From Archangium gephyra (GTDB lineage Bacteria > Myxococcota > Myxococcia > Myxococcales > Myxococcaceae): a DNA stretch of 64,000 nt. Both the position numbers and the translations under genes were made by a program. The notes below the pieces were generated by a model. The model searched no databases, had not been told where the DNA came from, and was given only the letters and a program-made list of their open reading frames with translations. Positions 1 through 7,914 of this stretch are shown piece by piece. The stretch spans positions 1 through 64,000 of the forward strand of contig QFQP01000022.1 of assembly GCA_003243425.1 (NCBI GenBank), in the 5' to 3' direction. How positions within the stretch are numbered: the first letter of the stretch is position 1; every line of letters begins with the position of its first letter.

Positions 1-75
1 CCGGCAAGCGCGCCCTGTTGAGGGGTGGATCAGTTTCAGACCGGCGGGTGGCTCAGTTTCAGAGCGGCGGCATCA
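1..75. mobile_element. Probable terminal end of an IS21-family insertion sequence (remnant or element continuing outside the window)
   Basis: Two tandem copies of a 23-bp-period repeat are visible, starting near 23 and 46. Each contains the core GTGG(A/C)TCAGTTTCAGA followed by (C/G)CGGCG. Repeated motifs of this kind, in multiple copies near a terminus ending in CA, are known from IS21-family ends, where the transposase binds; here a CA lies at 74-75. No transposase frame is visible inside the window, so the body of the element would lie to the left. The family assignment rests on memory of similar repeats and is tentative. Confidence 0.45.
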
Positions 76-79
76 CGCG

Positions 80-169
80 CCAACGAAGTTCGTTGGGATC
101 GCAGTGCTTTGGGCGACTGAACCGTCCGCCAACGTGGATTTCGTGTCCGCGGCCAACGACTTTCGTTGG
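80..169. repeat. Two near-identical palindromes CCAACGA...TCGTTGG
   Basis: Positions 80-96 read CCAACGAAGTTCGTTGG, an 8-bp inverted repeat around one base. Positions 153-169 carry a second copy with arms CCAACGA and TCGTTGG around CTT. Extra half-sites CCAACG occur near 129 and 253. They lie between the probable IS end and the first lipoprotein gene. They could be operator sites or a small palindromic repeat family; the sequence does not decide. Confidence 0.5.
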
Positions 170-282
170 AAGTGAGGTGGTGAAGGCCTCGAGCGTCGCC
201 TTTCCGCCGCTTCACGGCCTCGATCGCCACGATCTCCGTCAAAAATTCGCGCCCAACGACAGCCGAAGGCACGCTGTGTGGG

Positions 283-636
283 ATGAATGCACACATTCGA
301 GTCTTTGGGCTTCTGTGCATGGTGCTGAGCGGCTGCGCGACGGTCGAAAAGCCGTCGAGCTGGCGCGGCGCGCACGGTCGTGACGCGCTCGTGGTGACGG
401 CCAGCCTCGATTACGTCGACTCGACGATTCTCACGCTCGCTCCGTCGAGCGACGGCGAGTGGACGGCCGATCGCAACAAGGTGTTCTTCGACTGGGCGAA
501 AGACGACGAGCTCGAAGTGGAGCTCGTGCGTGATGGGCTCTCACTGGGCCGGAAGACGACGTCGCTCGGCGAGAGCAAACTCGTCTTTGCTGGCTGGGTG
601 ATTCACGTCGACGCGCGGCGCACGTCGATGCCGTGA
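283..636 (+). CDS. Small predicted lipoprotein, function unknown
   Basis: The 117-residue product begins with a short basic and hydrophobic signal ending in the lipobox LSGC, with the lipidated Cys at residue 18, so it should be anchored in a membrane after signal peptidase II cleavage. The mature part is soluble, rich in Asp, Glu and Ser, with no family I recognise. The ATG at 283 is the only start that keeps the lipobox close to the N-terminus, but its ribosome site is weak. It ends two bases before the convergent GNAT gene. The palindromes at 80-169 lie in its upstream region. Confidence 0.6.
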   Translation: MNAHIRVFGLLCMVLSGCATVEKPSSWRGAHGRDALVVTASLDYVDSTILTLAPSSDGEWTADRNKVFFDWAKDDELEVELVRDGLSLGRKTTSLGESKLVFAGWVIHVDARRTSMP

Positions 637-637
637 G

Positions 638-1105
638 TCAGAGGCGCTTGGCGAGCACGATGAGGTCGTCGCCCGGCTTGTAGAAATCGCGGAACCGCGA
701 CTCTTCCTTGTACTGCATCGCCGAATAGAACCCGCGCGTCGGGCCGTACGCTTCCATCGCGGACGTCTCGACCCGAATCAGGCGGCCCTTGCGGCGGCGA
801 ATGTCACCTTCCATCGCCGAGACCAGCGCCGCGCCGACACCCTGACCACGCACCAGCGGGTCAGACGCGATCCAATACAGATCGAACGTACCTTCGGTCA
901 TCGGCGTGGGGCCGTAGCAGACGTAACCACAGACCTTGCCTTCACGAATGGCGCAGCGAACCTGGTAGTCAGGGTGATTGGGCGTGAGCGCGGCGTCGAT
1001 GAGCTCGAGCGCGCACGACACCTCGTCCGGTGTGAAGGTCTCGATACGGCTCAGCAGCTCGGCGAGGGGCGTCCGGTCTTGCGGCGCGAGGGGCCTGATT
1101 TCCAT
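638..1105 (-). CDS. GNAT family N-acetyltransferase
   Basis: The 155-residue product has the GNAT fold signature: motif A RGQGVG at about 86-91 (acetyl-CoA pyrophosphate binding), followed by a helix and a C-terminal strand pattern with a Tyr in GFYSAMQY. It should transfer an acetyl group from acetyl-CoA to an unknown amine. The start ATG at 1105 lies well inside the 3' end of the upstream ATP-grasp gene, giving an unusually long overlap of 137 nt in a different frame. The two may be one bifunctional protein split by a frameshift (see the findings). Substrate unknown. Confidence 0.85.
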   Translation of the reverse strand: MEIRPLAPQDRTPLAELLSRIETFTPDEVSCALELIDAALTPNHPDYQVRCAIREGKVCGYVCYGPTPMTEGTFDLYWIASDPLVRGQGVGAALVSAMEGDIRRRKGRLIRVETSAMEAYGPTRGFYSAMQYKEESRFRDFYKPGDDLIVLAKRL

Positions 1106-2096
1106 TTCGGCGTTCCGAAGCGAGGTCCACCAGGTGCAACGCCAGGTCGGCGTACGACAGGCCAGCTGCTTCAGCGGCCTTCGCGAACCCTGCCTGCGGG
1201 TGGAGATCGCAGTTGGGGTTGATGTCGATCACATACGGCTGGCCGTCTTCGTCGACACGTAAATCGACCCGGCCATAGTCACGGCACTCGAGCGCTTCGA
1301 AGGCGGCCATCGCCACTTCGACACAGCGCGCTTCGACACTGCGGGGCAACGTCGCGAGCACCGACGGGCTCTCGATGCACTCGGCCGACTCGGTGTCCCA
1401 CTTCGCCTTGTACGAGACGACGTGCGGCTTGCCGACGAACGCGTTGCCGAAGCGGATCTCGGAGAGCGGCAGCGCGCGGCGCGCCGTGTTGCCGAGCACC
1501 GGCACGTACACTTCACGGCCGACGATGAACTGCTCGACGAGCGCGGGCTGACGGAACGTGCGCAGCACCTTCGACACCGCGCGGCCCAATTGCTGGCGCG
1601 TGTGCACCACCGAATCGAAGTCGATGCCCATCGACGCGTCTTCGCGCGACGGCTTGACGATGAGCGGGAAGGGCAGGTCGACCTGCGTGAGGTCTTCCAC
1701 GTGGCTGATGATGCAGAAGTCCGGCGTGGGCACTCCGCGCGCGCGCAGAATCTCTTTGGCCTTGTTCTTGTGCAGCGCGAGCGCGAGCGAGAGCGCCGAG
1801 TTGCCGGTGTAAGGCACCTGCAGCAGGTCGAGCATGGCGGGCACCAGCATTTCACCGCGCGCGTCGGCCGCGAGTGACTCGCAGAGGTTCACCACGACGT
1901 CGGGCTTGTCGCCGACGATCGCTTCGTGAAGCCCGAGCAGGTCCTGCTCGACGGGGATGAGTTGAACCGCGTGCTTCGATTTGATCAGCGCGGAGCGGAT
2001 CGCAGCGGCGACGCGAACGACGTCTTCTCGTGCTTCGCGGCCGGGGTCCTCTTCCAACAGCGCGTGGTCGTGGTTGTGGAGGATCGCGATGCGCAT
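969..2096 (-). CDS. D-alanine-D-alanine ligase-like ATP-grasp protein
   Basis: The 375-residue frame resembles the Ddl branch of the ATP-grasp family. It has an N-terminal alpha/beta domain, the segment PYTGNSALSLALALHKNK (compare PYTGS..AS..MDK in Ddl), an ATP-binding Lys in LIVKPS, and the metal-binding end VIDINPNCDL. Such proteins join a carboxylate to an amine through an acyl-phosphate. It lacks the exact Ddl motifs seen in the gene at 63545, so it is probably not the housekeeping ligase. After about residue 320 the frame runs into Arg/Ala-rich sequence overlapping the GNAT gene, so the last 45 or so residues look non-native. Confidence 0.8.
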   Translation of the reverse strand: MRIAILHNHDHALLEEDPGREAREDVVRVAAAIRSALIKSKHAVQLIPVEQDLLGLHEAIVGDKPDVVVNLCESLAADARGEMLVPAMLDLLQVPYTGNSALSLALALHKNKAKEILRARGVPTPDFCIISHVEDLTQVDLPFPLIVKPSREDASMGIDFDSVVHTRQQLGRAVSKVLRTFRQPALVEQFIVGREVYVPVLGNTARRALPLSEIRFGNAFVGKPHVVSYKAKWDTESAECIESPSVLATLPRSVEARCVEVAMAAFEALECRDYGRVDLRVDEDGQPYVIDINPNCDLHPQAGFAKAAEAAGLSYADLALHLVDLASERRNGNQAPRAARPDAPRRAAEPYRDLHTGRGVVRARAHRRRAHAQSP

Positions 2097-2179
2097 GCAG
2101 AGGTGGTGAGCGATCGTGTACCACGCGCACGCGCGCGAAGTGGAGCGAAAGCCTCACGCGCGTTACACGTCGCGACGCG

Positions 2180-3463
2180 ATGCGCATTCGAGATCCGATT
2201 CACGGAAGCATTTCGGTTTCTGCACATGAGACCCGCGTCATCGACGCGCGTGAGTTCCAACGACTGCGTCACGTGCGTCAGCTCGGCTTCGGAGACCTCG
2301 CGTTTCCCGGGGCAACGCACACGCGTCACGTGCACTCGCTGGGCGCCATGCACGTCGCGTCACGTTTGTTCGACGCCATCACCGCCAACGCGGAACTTTC
2401 CGCGGCGACGCGAGAGCGCTTCCGATGTCTGGTTCGACTCACGGTGTTGTGTCACGACATCGGCCACATGCCGCTGTCGCACGCGAGTGAGAGCATCGCT
2501 CCCGCGCGTTCGAAGTTGTCGCTGCCTTCGTGGCTGAGCGAAGGTGAGAACGCGCAGGCCTCGCACGAAGACTTCACGGCGATGCTGCTGCTGTCTTCGC
2601 CGCTCACGAAGATCATCGACGACGCGTACGCGGGCACGGGCATCACCGCGGTGCACGCTGCGGCCCTGGTCACGGGCGTCATGCCGCAGGGGCTCGAAGG
2701 CTTCGTCGAGAAGGGCGTCGATTGGATGCCGGTGCTGCGCAGCATCGTGTCGGGCGAGCTCGACGCGGACCGCATGGACTACCTGGCGCGTGACTCGTTC
2801 TACACGGGCGTGAACTACGGCCGGTACGACATGGAGTGGATCCTCCAGAACCTCAACGCCGTGGAGCGCGATGGCAAGGCGGTGCTGGCGTTGTCGAAGG
2901 CGGCGATCTTCGCGTTCGAAGACTTCCTGCTCAGCCGCTACCACATGTTCTTGTCGGTCTATCTGCACCACACGTCGGTCAGCTTCGACTGGATGTTGAA
3001 GCGCTACTACGCAGAGACGCCCGGCGAGTTCGAGATTCCCGCCGACCCCGAGGCCTTCATCGACTGCGACGACATGGCGTTGCACCTGACGCTGCGGCGC
3101 TCGAAGAATCGGTGGGCGCAGCGCATCGCGCAGCGTCGTGGCTTCAAGCGCGTGGCGCAGTTCACCGAGCGTGACGAAGGCTATGACCTCAAGGCCATCG
3201 GCGCGGAACTCGACAGCGCGGGCGTCGAGCACTTCACGATCGAATCGCGCGGCGTGTTGTCGAAGTACTTCGACGATGGCGAGGTGCCGTCGCTGTTCGT
3301 CGAAGATCGTTCGAACGGTCGGCTCACCGCGGTGGCGAAGTACACGCCGCTGTACCAGCGCTTCGCGCGGGCGGTGCAGCTCTCGCGCGTGTTCGTGCGA
3401 CCCGATCAAGTGAAGCAGGGCCGGGAGATCGTCGAGCGGCTGACCGGGGTTCACGATGAGTGA
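2180..3463 (+). CDS. HD-domain phosphohydrolase (COG1078, dGTPase/SAMHD1-like)
   Basis: The 427-residue protein starts with MRIRDPIHG, the typical opening of COG1078 HD hydrolases. The metal ligands are visible: His in THTRHVHSLG (about 47-54), the HD pair in CHDIGHMPLSH (91-101), and the Asp in DADRMDYLARDS. These enzymes hydrolyse phosphate esters, often dNTPs to nucleosides and triphosphate. The frame is open upstream, but the ATG at 2180 is chosen because homologues begin there and it clears the divergent ATP-grasp gene. It overlaps the next gene by 8 nt, which implies coupling to a Nudix hydrolase. Substrate inferred only from the family. Confidence 0.9.
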   Translation: MRIRDPIHGSISVSAHETRVIDAREFQRLRHVRQLGFGDLAFPGATHTRHVHSLGAMHVASRLFDAITANAELSAATRERFRCLVRLTVLCHDIGHMPLSHASESIAPARSKLSLPSWLSEGENAQASHEDFTAMLLLSSPLTKIIDDAYAGTGITAVHAAALVTGVMPQGLEGFVEKGVDWMPVLRSIVSGELDADRMDYLARDSFYTGVNYGRYDMEWILQNLNAVERDGKAVLALSKAAIFAFEDFLLSRYHMFLSVYLHHTSVSFDWMLKRYYAETPGEFEIPADPEAFIDCDDMALHLTLRRSKNRWAQRIAQRRGFKRVAQFTERDEGYDLKAIGAELDSAGVEHFTIESRGVLSKYFDDGEVPSLFVEDRSNGRLTAVAKYTPLYQRFARAVQLSRVFVRPDQVKQGREIVERLTGVHDE

Positions 3464-4982
3464 GGCGCTGCCGGGCGTTCCACTGCCCCCGCCTCCGCCG
3501 CCTCCGCGTGACGCTTCGGTCGTGGTGTTGTTCCGCCGGGTGGCCGGTGGCGTCGAGGTGTTCTGGCTCGAGCGCGAGCAGCGCCTGCAGTTCGCCGGCG
3601 GCTTCTACGCGTTTGCGGGCGGCAAGCTCGACGAGGCCGACAAACAGGTGCCCGTCGACGGCGCGAAGGGCGACCAGGCTGCGTTCATCGCGTGTGCGGC
3701 GCGCGAGCTGTTCGAAGAGACCGGGGTGCTCAAGGCCGGCGGGGCCGAGACGCTCGCGCAGCTCGAGCTCGATGAGCTGCGACGCGCAGTGCTCGCCGAG
3801 ACGCTCTCGTTCGCGCAGCTGCTGTCGTCACGCGGGCTCGTGCTGCACGCCGACGACTTCGTGCCGTCGGGCCGGTGGATCACGCCGCCGTATCTCCCGC
3901 GCGGGTTCGATGCGCGCTTCTTCCTCGTCGAGGCGCCTGCGAACCAGTCGGCGATCGTCTGGAAGGGCGAGCTGACCGCCGGCGAGTGGATCGCGCCGAA
4001 TGAAGCGTTGAAGCGGTGGGAGCGCGCGACGGCGTTGCTGCACCCTCCGAACCTCCATGCGCTGCAGGTGATGGCGAACTTCACCGACGTGGCGAGCGCG
4101 GCGAAGCAGCTGGCCAGCGCGCCGCACCTGACGAACTTCATCGCCGCGCGGATCGAGTTTCAGCGCGGCATCATGTTGTTCCCGTTGCTGACGCCGACGC
4201 TGCCGCCGGCGACGCACACCAATTGCTATCTGCTGGGGACCAGGGAGCTGCTGGTCGTCGACCCCGGTTCCCCTGACGATGAAGAGATCGATCGCCTGAT
4301 TCGCTTCACCCGCGCGCTCGACGGCATGCACGTCAAAGCCATCGTGCTCACGCACCATCACGGAGATCACACCGGTGGCGCGAAGCGGCTCGCGGAGCAA
4401 CTGGGTGTTCCCGTGTGGGCGCACGAACGCACCGCTGACCGTGTTCCGGTCGAGGTCGCGCGCACGCTGCACGAGGGTGAGGTCATCGTGCTCGACGGGC
4501 CGATGCCGATGCGTTGGCGCGTGCTGCACACGCCGGGGCACGCGCGCGGGCACGTGACGCTGGTCGACGAAGCGACGAACGCAGCCATCGTCGGAGACAT
4601 GGTCGCCGGTGTGGGCACCATCGTCATCGATCCGCCGGAAGGTGACATGGCCGAGTACCTGCGGCAGCTCGCTCGCCTCGAGGGGCTTCCGGTGGCCGCG
4701 GTGTACCCCGCGCACGGGCCGGTCATCCCCGACGGACCGGGGAAGATGCGCGAGTACCAACTGCACCGCGCGTGGCGCGAACAGAAGGTGTTCGAGGCGC
4801 TGCAGTCATTCGACGGTGAAGTGGAAATCGGGAAGCTCGTCGAGCGCGCGTACGACGACGTGGCTGCGTTCGTGTGGCCCATCGCCGAGCGCAACACCGA
4901 AGCGATCCTCGAGAAGCTGATTCAAGAAGGCCGCGCGACGCGCAACGGCGCCCGGGTCACTGCGGCAGGCACAGCTTCGTAG
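3456..4982 (+). CDS. Nudix hydrolase / metallo-beta-lactamase (LACTB2-like) fusion protein
   Basis: This 508-residue protein fuses two hydrolase domains. Residues 20-250 form a Nudix-like domain with a GGKLDE start and the catalytic RELFEETGV helix at about 83-91; an insertion of about a dozen residues stretches the canonical Nudix box. Residues 255-508 form an MBL fold with THHHGDHTGG near 299, HTPGH, GDMVAG and a C-terminal winged-helix-like tail resembling LACTB2. Nudix enzymes cleave nucleoside diphosphate linkages; LACTB2-type MBL proteins can be endoribonucleases. A Pro-rich run (residues 10-17) precedes the Nudix domain. The 8-nt overlap with the HD gene suggests a nucleotide-processing pair. 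Confidence 0.9.
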   Translation: MSEALPGVPLPPPPPPPRDASVVVLFRRVAGGVEVFWLEREQRLQFAGGFYAFAGGKLDEADKQVPVDGAKGDQAAFIACAARELFEETGVLKAGGAETLAQLELDELRRAVLAETLSFAQLLSSRGLVLHADDFVPSGRWITPPYLPRGFDARFFLVEAPANQSAIVWKGELTAGEWIAPNEALKRWERATALLHPPNLHALQVMANFTDVASAAKQLASAPHLTNFIAARIEFQRGIMLFPLLTPTLPPATHTNCYLLGTRELLVVDPGSPDDEEIDRLIRFTRALDGMHVKAIVLTHHHGDHTGGAKRLAEQLGVPVWAHERTADRVPVEVARTLHEGEVIVLDGPMPMRWRVLHTPGHARGHVTLVDEATNAAIVGDMVAGVGTIVIDPPEGDMAEYLRQLARLEGLPVAAVYPAHGPVIPDGPGKMREYQLHRAWREQKVFEALQSFDGEVEIGKLVERAYDDVAAFVWPIAERNTEAILEKLIQEGRATRNGARVTAAGTAS

Positions 4983-5541
4983 TCGAGCAGTCGTAGCCGG
5001 TTCGGCAGTCGACCCCCGCGTCACACGACGCGATGCAGTAGGGGACGGTTCCGGGCATGCACTCGGAGCCTGCGGGGCACGTCGTGTCGCGACAGGTGCG
5101 CGAGCAATAGCCACCGGGCCAACCGCTGTACTGGTCGATGTGAAACTCAGCGAAGCACAGCCCCATGTTGTCGGAGCCGCAGTCGGTGTCGACCAGGCAG
5201 GCCGAGCCGACCGCGCCGAGGAAGCCGCCGTCGGGATTGCGCCGCGGTACGCAGCCTCGTGGGTCGCAGAGCTCCGCGAGTGAGCACGCGCGGCACCGGT
5301 TGGCGTTGGTGCCGCAGAGGTATTCGTTCTGCTCGGCGAACTGCAGGCAACGGCCGTCGAGACAGCAGCCCGTACACGTCGCGTCGCATGAAGCGCCTGC
5401 GTCGGCCTCGTGGCCACCGTCGAGCGTTCCGGCGTCAGGTGTCCCCGAGTCGGGCGAGCTCACGCCTCCGTCGAGCGACTCGGGCGCTGGGGGAACGCAG
5501 CTGGCCAACACGACCGCGAGGCAGATGAACCGCATGGTCAC
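4957..5541 (-). CDS. Cysteine-rich predicted lipoprotein with Asp-Ala-Gly-rich linker
   Basis: The 194-residue product has a signal peptide ending LASC (lipobox), then a low-complexity linker containing PDSGTPDAGTLDGG-type sequence, then a domain with about 20 cysteines in CxxxC and CC patterns, consistent with many disulfides. Such proteins are common and mostly uncharacterised on myxobacterial surfaces. The start is GTG at 5541, overlapping the upstream stop as GTGA, or ATG at 5535. It follows the 5538-6095 gene in the same direction and has a related Cys-rich style. Its 3' end overlaps the convergent Nudix-MBL gene by 26 nt. Function unknown. Confidence 0.75.
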   Translation of the reverse strand: MTMRFICLAVVLASCVPPAPESLDGGVSSPDSGTPDAGTLDGGHEADAGASCDATCTGCCLDGRCLQFAEQNEYLCGTNANRCRACSLAELCDPRGCVPRRNPDGGFLGAVGSACLVDTDCGSDNMGLCFAEFHIDQYSGWPGGYCSRTCRDTTCPAGSECMPGTVPYCIASCDAGVDCRTGYDCSTTKLCLPQ

Positions 5542-6095
5542 CTCTTCTCGACACGACGCAGTTCACAACGCCCGGCCGAACACACCGCTTCTCCACCGGT
5601 GGTGGCCGGGCACGGGCCACAGGCCTGCGGCGCCGTCGGCGTGCTGAGCCCGAAGCGTTCGCCCTTCTTCGTGTCTCTGCTCAGCGGCGCCGGCGTGTCG
5701 AGCGGAACGGCGCGACGCTCGGTGCAACAACCGTTGGCCGTCGGTACGTCGACGACTTTGCAGTCGGTGTCGACGCGGCACTGCGCGTTCGACGGCAGCT
5801 CGACGGCGACGCACCTGTGCTGGCGACACACAGCCGTCGCTGCTGCTGGCTTCGCGCAACGCACCGTCGAGCAATCCGGCTCCTCACACAACATCGCCAT
5901 GCAGACGTCGCCTTCCTTCGTGCCCTTCTTCACCGCGCGCGGAGGCGGCTCGCAGCACGCGGGGCAACACCCACGGAAGGTGCTGATGACGCACTCACTG
6001 TCTTGCCGGCATTCGACGGCTGGCGGCGCGACGCGACGCGGTGGCACGTCAGAGAGCAGCGAGAGCGCGACGAGCGTCATCCACATGCGCTGCAT
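5538..6095 (-). CDS. Cysteine-rich secreted protein, function unknown
   Basis: The 185-residue product begins with a hydrophobic stretch (MQRMWMTLVALSLLS) that reads as a signal peptide. It then has two similar cysteine-rich halves. The first carries ECRQDSECV then GCCPACC; the second carries QCRVDTDCK then GCC, so an internal duplication is likely. Both halves end in a CSxxxC / C...RC pattern. The start at 6095 is chosen because upstream sequence in this frame is Arg/Ser-rich and overlaps the divergent lipoprotein gene. It is translationally coupled to the Cys-rich lipoprotein downstream. No known family recognised. Confidence 0.7.
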   Translation of the reverse strand: MQRMWMTLVALSLLSDVPPRRVAPPAVECRQDSECVISTFRGCCPACCEPPPRAVKKGTKEGDVCMAMLCEEPDCSTVRCAKPAAATAVCRQHRCVAVELPSNAQCRVDTDCKVVDVPTANGCCTERRAVPLDTPAPLSRDTKKGERFGLSTPTAPQACGPCPATTGGEAVCSAGRCELRRVEKR

Positions 6096-6168
6096 CTCAC
6101 TCTCGCGGGTGGTGTCGCACAAGTGACTCCACTGCCGACTGGTCTGCTGCCTGCTACGGAGCCGGCGC

Positions 6169-7914
6169 ATGAGGCTCAACGTCGCGAAGCGTCTTCTTCC
6201 TCTTCTCCTGCTGGCGTGCGCGCCGACGGCTCCGACGTTCGACGGTGACACCACGCCGGTGACGGTGCTGCCGCCGCTGCCCAACTGCAACACGCCGTGC
6301 GCGAACGCGTCGGAGTTGTGCGTGCCGTTCGACCTCGCTGCGTGTGTCCAGGGCTGCGACGCGGAGCGACGCACGTGCCTCGAGCTCGCCGGTCTCGACT
6401 GCTTCGCCGCGCGCCGCTGCTATCGCGAGGCGCCGACGACTCCCTTCCTCGACGGCGGTTACGGCACGCAGGTCAGGAGCATCGCCGGAAAGGTCACGCT
6501 GAACACCAGCGATGGCCCGTGGCCGCTCGAGCTGGAATGGACCGGCGAAGACACCTACGTGTTCCTCGCGCGCTCGAACCCCACGACCGGCGTCTTCGAA
6601 GGCTCGCTGCGCGACCTGCTGACGGCGTCGCCGCGCAACACGCACTACTTCTTCTCGTGGCTCCGTGACGAGGCGGGCTTCAACGCCGTGGCGACGCGGT
6701 GGCGCGCAGAGCTGCAGTCCCTCTCGCAGGCCGACCGCGAGCACTGGGGGCCGCGCGTTCACTTCCTCGTGGGGCGCTTCGACCTCCAGGCTGGCTGGGT
6801 CGGCGCGATGATGACCTCGCGCATCGCGAATCAACCCATGTACCTGGGCAACGGGCTCACCGCGTTCGCGATCGATCGCCGTCAGCGCATTCGTGAAGTG
6901 GGCATGCTCGGCCGGCTCACCGGCAACGGCGTGGCCGCAGACATCACGATGCTGGCGAACGAAGTGAAGGCCTTCGAGTTCGAGTTCGCGCGCGACGAAC
7001 GGCTCGCGGCGGAGCAGGGCACCACGGTGCTCACGCTGGCGACGAACGAGACCATGCGCGAGACGCTCGACTTCGACGTCACCATTCCCGACCTCGCGAA
7101 CTTCGACACGCTGGAGGTCGACCTCGCCCTCGATTGCCCCGCGCACATGAACGCGAACTGCGGCGCCTGGGACTACTTGTCGCACCTGTGGCTGTGCGAG
7201 CCGGCGACCGCGAGCGACGGCGGCATGACGTGGTCGTGTGAGAAGGAGCTCGCGCGGTGGATCACCCCGTACTGGCGCGAAGGCCGCTGGGTCACCGACA
7301 TCTCGCAGCAGCTGGCGACGCTCTCGCCGGGCACGAAGCACCTCCGCTACTACGCGAGCCGTCAGTGGGACCCGCGCGAGGTGAACTACATCGTGTCGTT
7401 GTCGCTGCGCTTGAGTGAGAAGGCGCGCGGCATGAAGCCGGTGCAGGCGACGCCGCTGTGGACGGGTGGAAACTGGGACCAGACGTACGACGGCGCGAAG
7501 CAGCCCATCGACGTGATGATTCCTGCCGACGCGAAGAAGGTGGAGCTCGTCACCATCATCACCGGCCACGAAGGCAACGCGCCGACCAACTGCGCGGAGT
7601 TCTGCGACCACGAGCACCTCTTCACGGTGAACGGCGCGATGCACCGCCAGTCGTTCCCCGAAGCGCAGACCCTCAATACGTGCGCAGACCGCGTGACCGA
7701 GGGCGTGGTGCCGAACCAGCACGGCACCTGGTACTACGGCCGCGGCGGTTGGTGCCCCGGGTGGGACGTGGCGCCCCACGTGGTCGACGTGACCAGTGAA
7801 GTGATGAAGGGCCAGCGCAACACGCTGACCTACCGCACGCAGTTTCAGGGCAACGCGTTGACGAGTCACCTCGGCCGCATCGTGCTCAGCAGCTGGCTCG
7901 TGGTCTGGAAGTGA
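6169..7914 (+). CDS. PNGase F-like lipoprotein (peptide-N-glycosidase F-related)
   Basis: The 581-residue protein has a signal peptide with lipobox LLAC and a Cys-rich N-terminal region (residues 40-85). The C-terminal half resembles peptide:N-glycosidase F: a CGAWDYLSHLWLC segment near 330, CAEFCDHEHLFTVNG near 475 and GRGGWCPGWD near 523, typical of the two PNGase F jelly-roll lobes. PNGase F cleaves the amide bond between N-glycans and asparagine. The enzyme would act at the cell surface, perhaps on prey or host glycoproteins; that role is inference. The stop overlaps the start of the archaemetzincin gene by 4 nt, suggesting joint expression of a glycosidase and a protease. Confidence 0.8.
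   Translation: MRLNVAKRLLPLLLLACAPTAPTFDGDTTPVTVLPPLPNCNTPCANASELCVPFDLAACVQGCDAERRTCLELAGLDCFAARRCYREAPTTPFLDGGYGTQVRSIAGKVTLNTSDGPWPLELEWTGEDTYVFLARSNPTTGVFEGSLRDLLTASPRNTHYFFSWLRDEAGFNAVATRWRAELQSLSQADREHWGPRVHFLVGRFDLQAGWVGAMMTSRIANQPMYLGNGLTAFAIDRRQRIREVGMLGRLTGNGVAADITMLANEVKAFEFEFARDERLAAEQGTTVLTLATNETMRETLDFDVTIPDLANFDTLEVDLALDCPAHMNANCGAWDYLSHLWLCEPATASDGGMTWSCEKELARWITPYWREGRWVTDISQQLATLSPGTKHLRYYASRQWDPREVNYIVSLSLRLSEKARGMKPVQATPLWTGGNWDQTYDGAKQPIDVMIPADAKKVELVTIITGHEGNAPTNCAEFCDHEHLFTVNGAMHRQSFPEAQTLNTCADRVTEGVVPNQHGTWYYGRGGWCPGWDVAPHVVDVTSEVMKGQRNTLTYRTQFQGNALTSHLGRIVLSSWLVVWK

Noticed and set aside
6154..7869. A 571-codon minus-strand frame opposite the PNGase F-like gene
   Set aside because: Composition is that of a shadow frame, and the plus strand has a signal peptide and PNGase F motifs.
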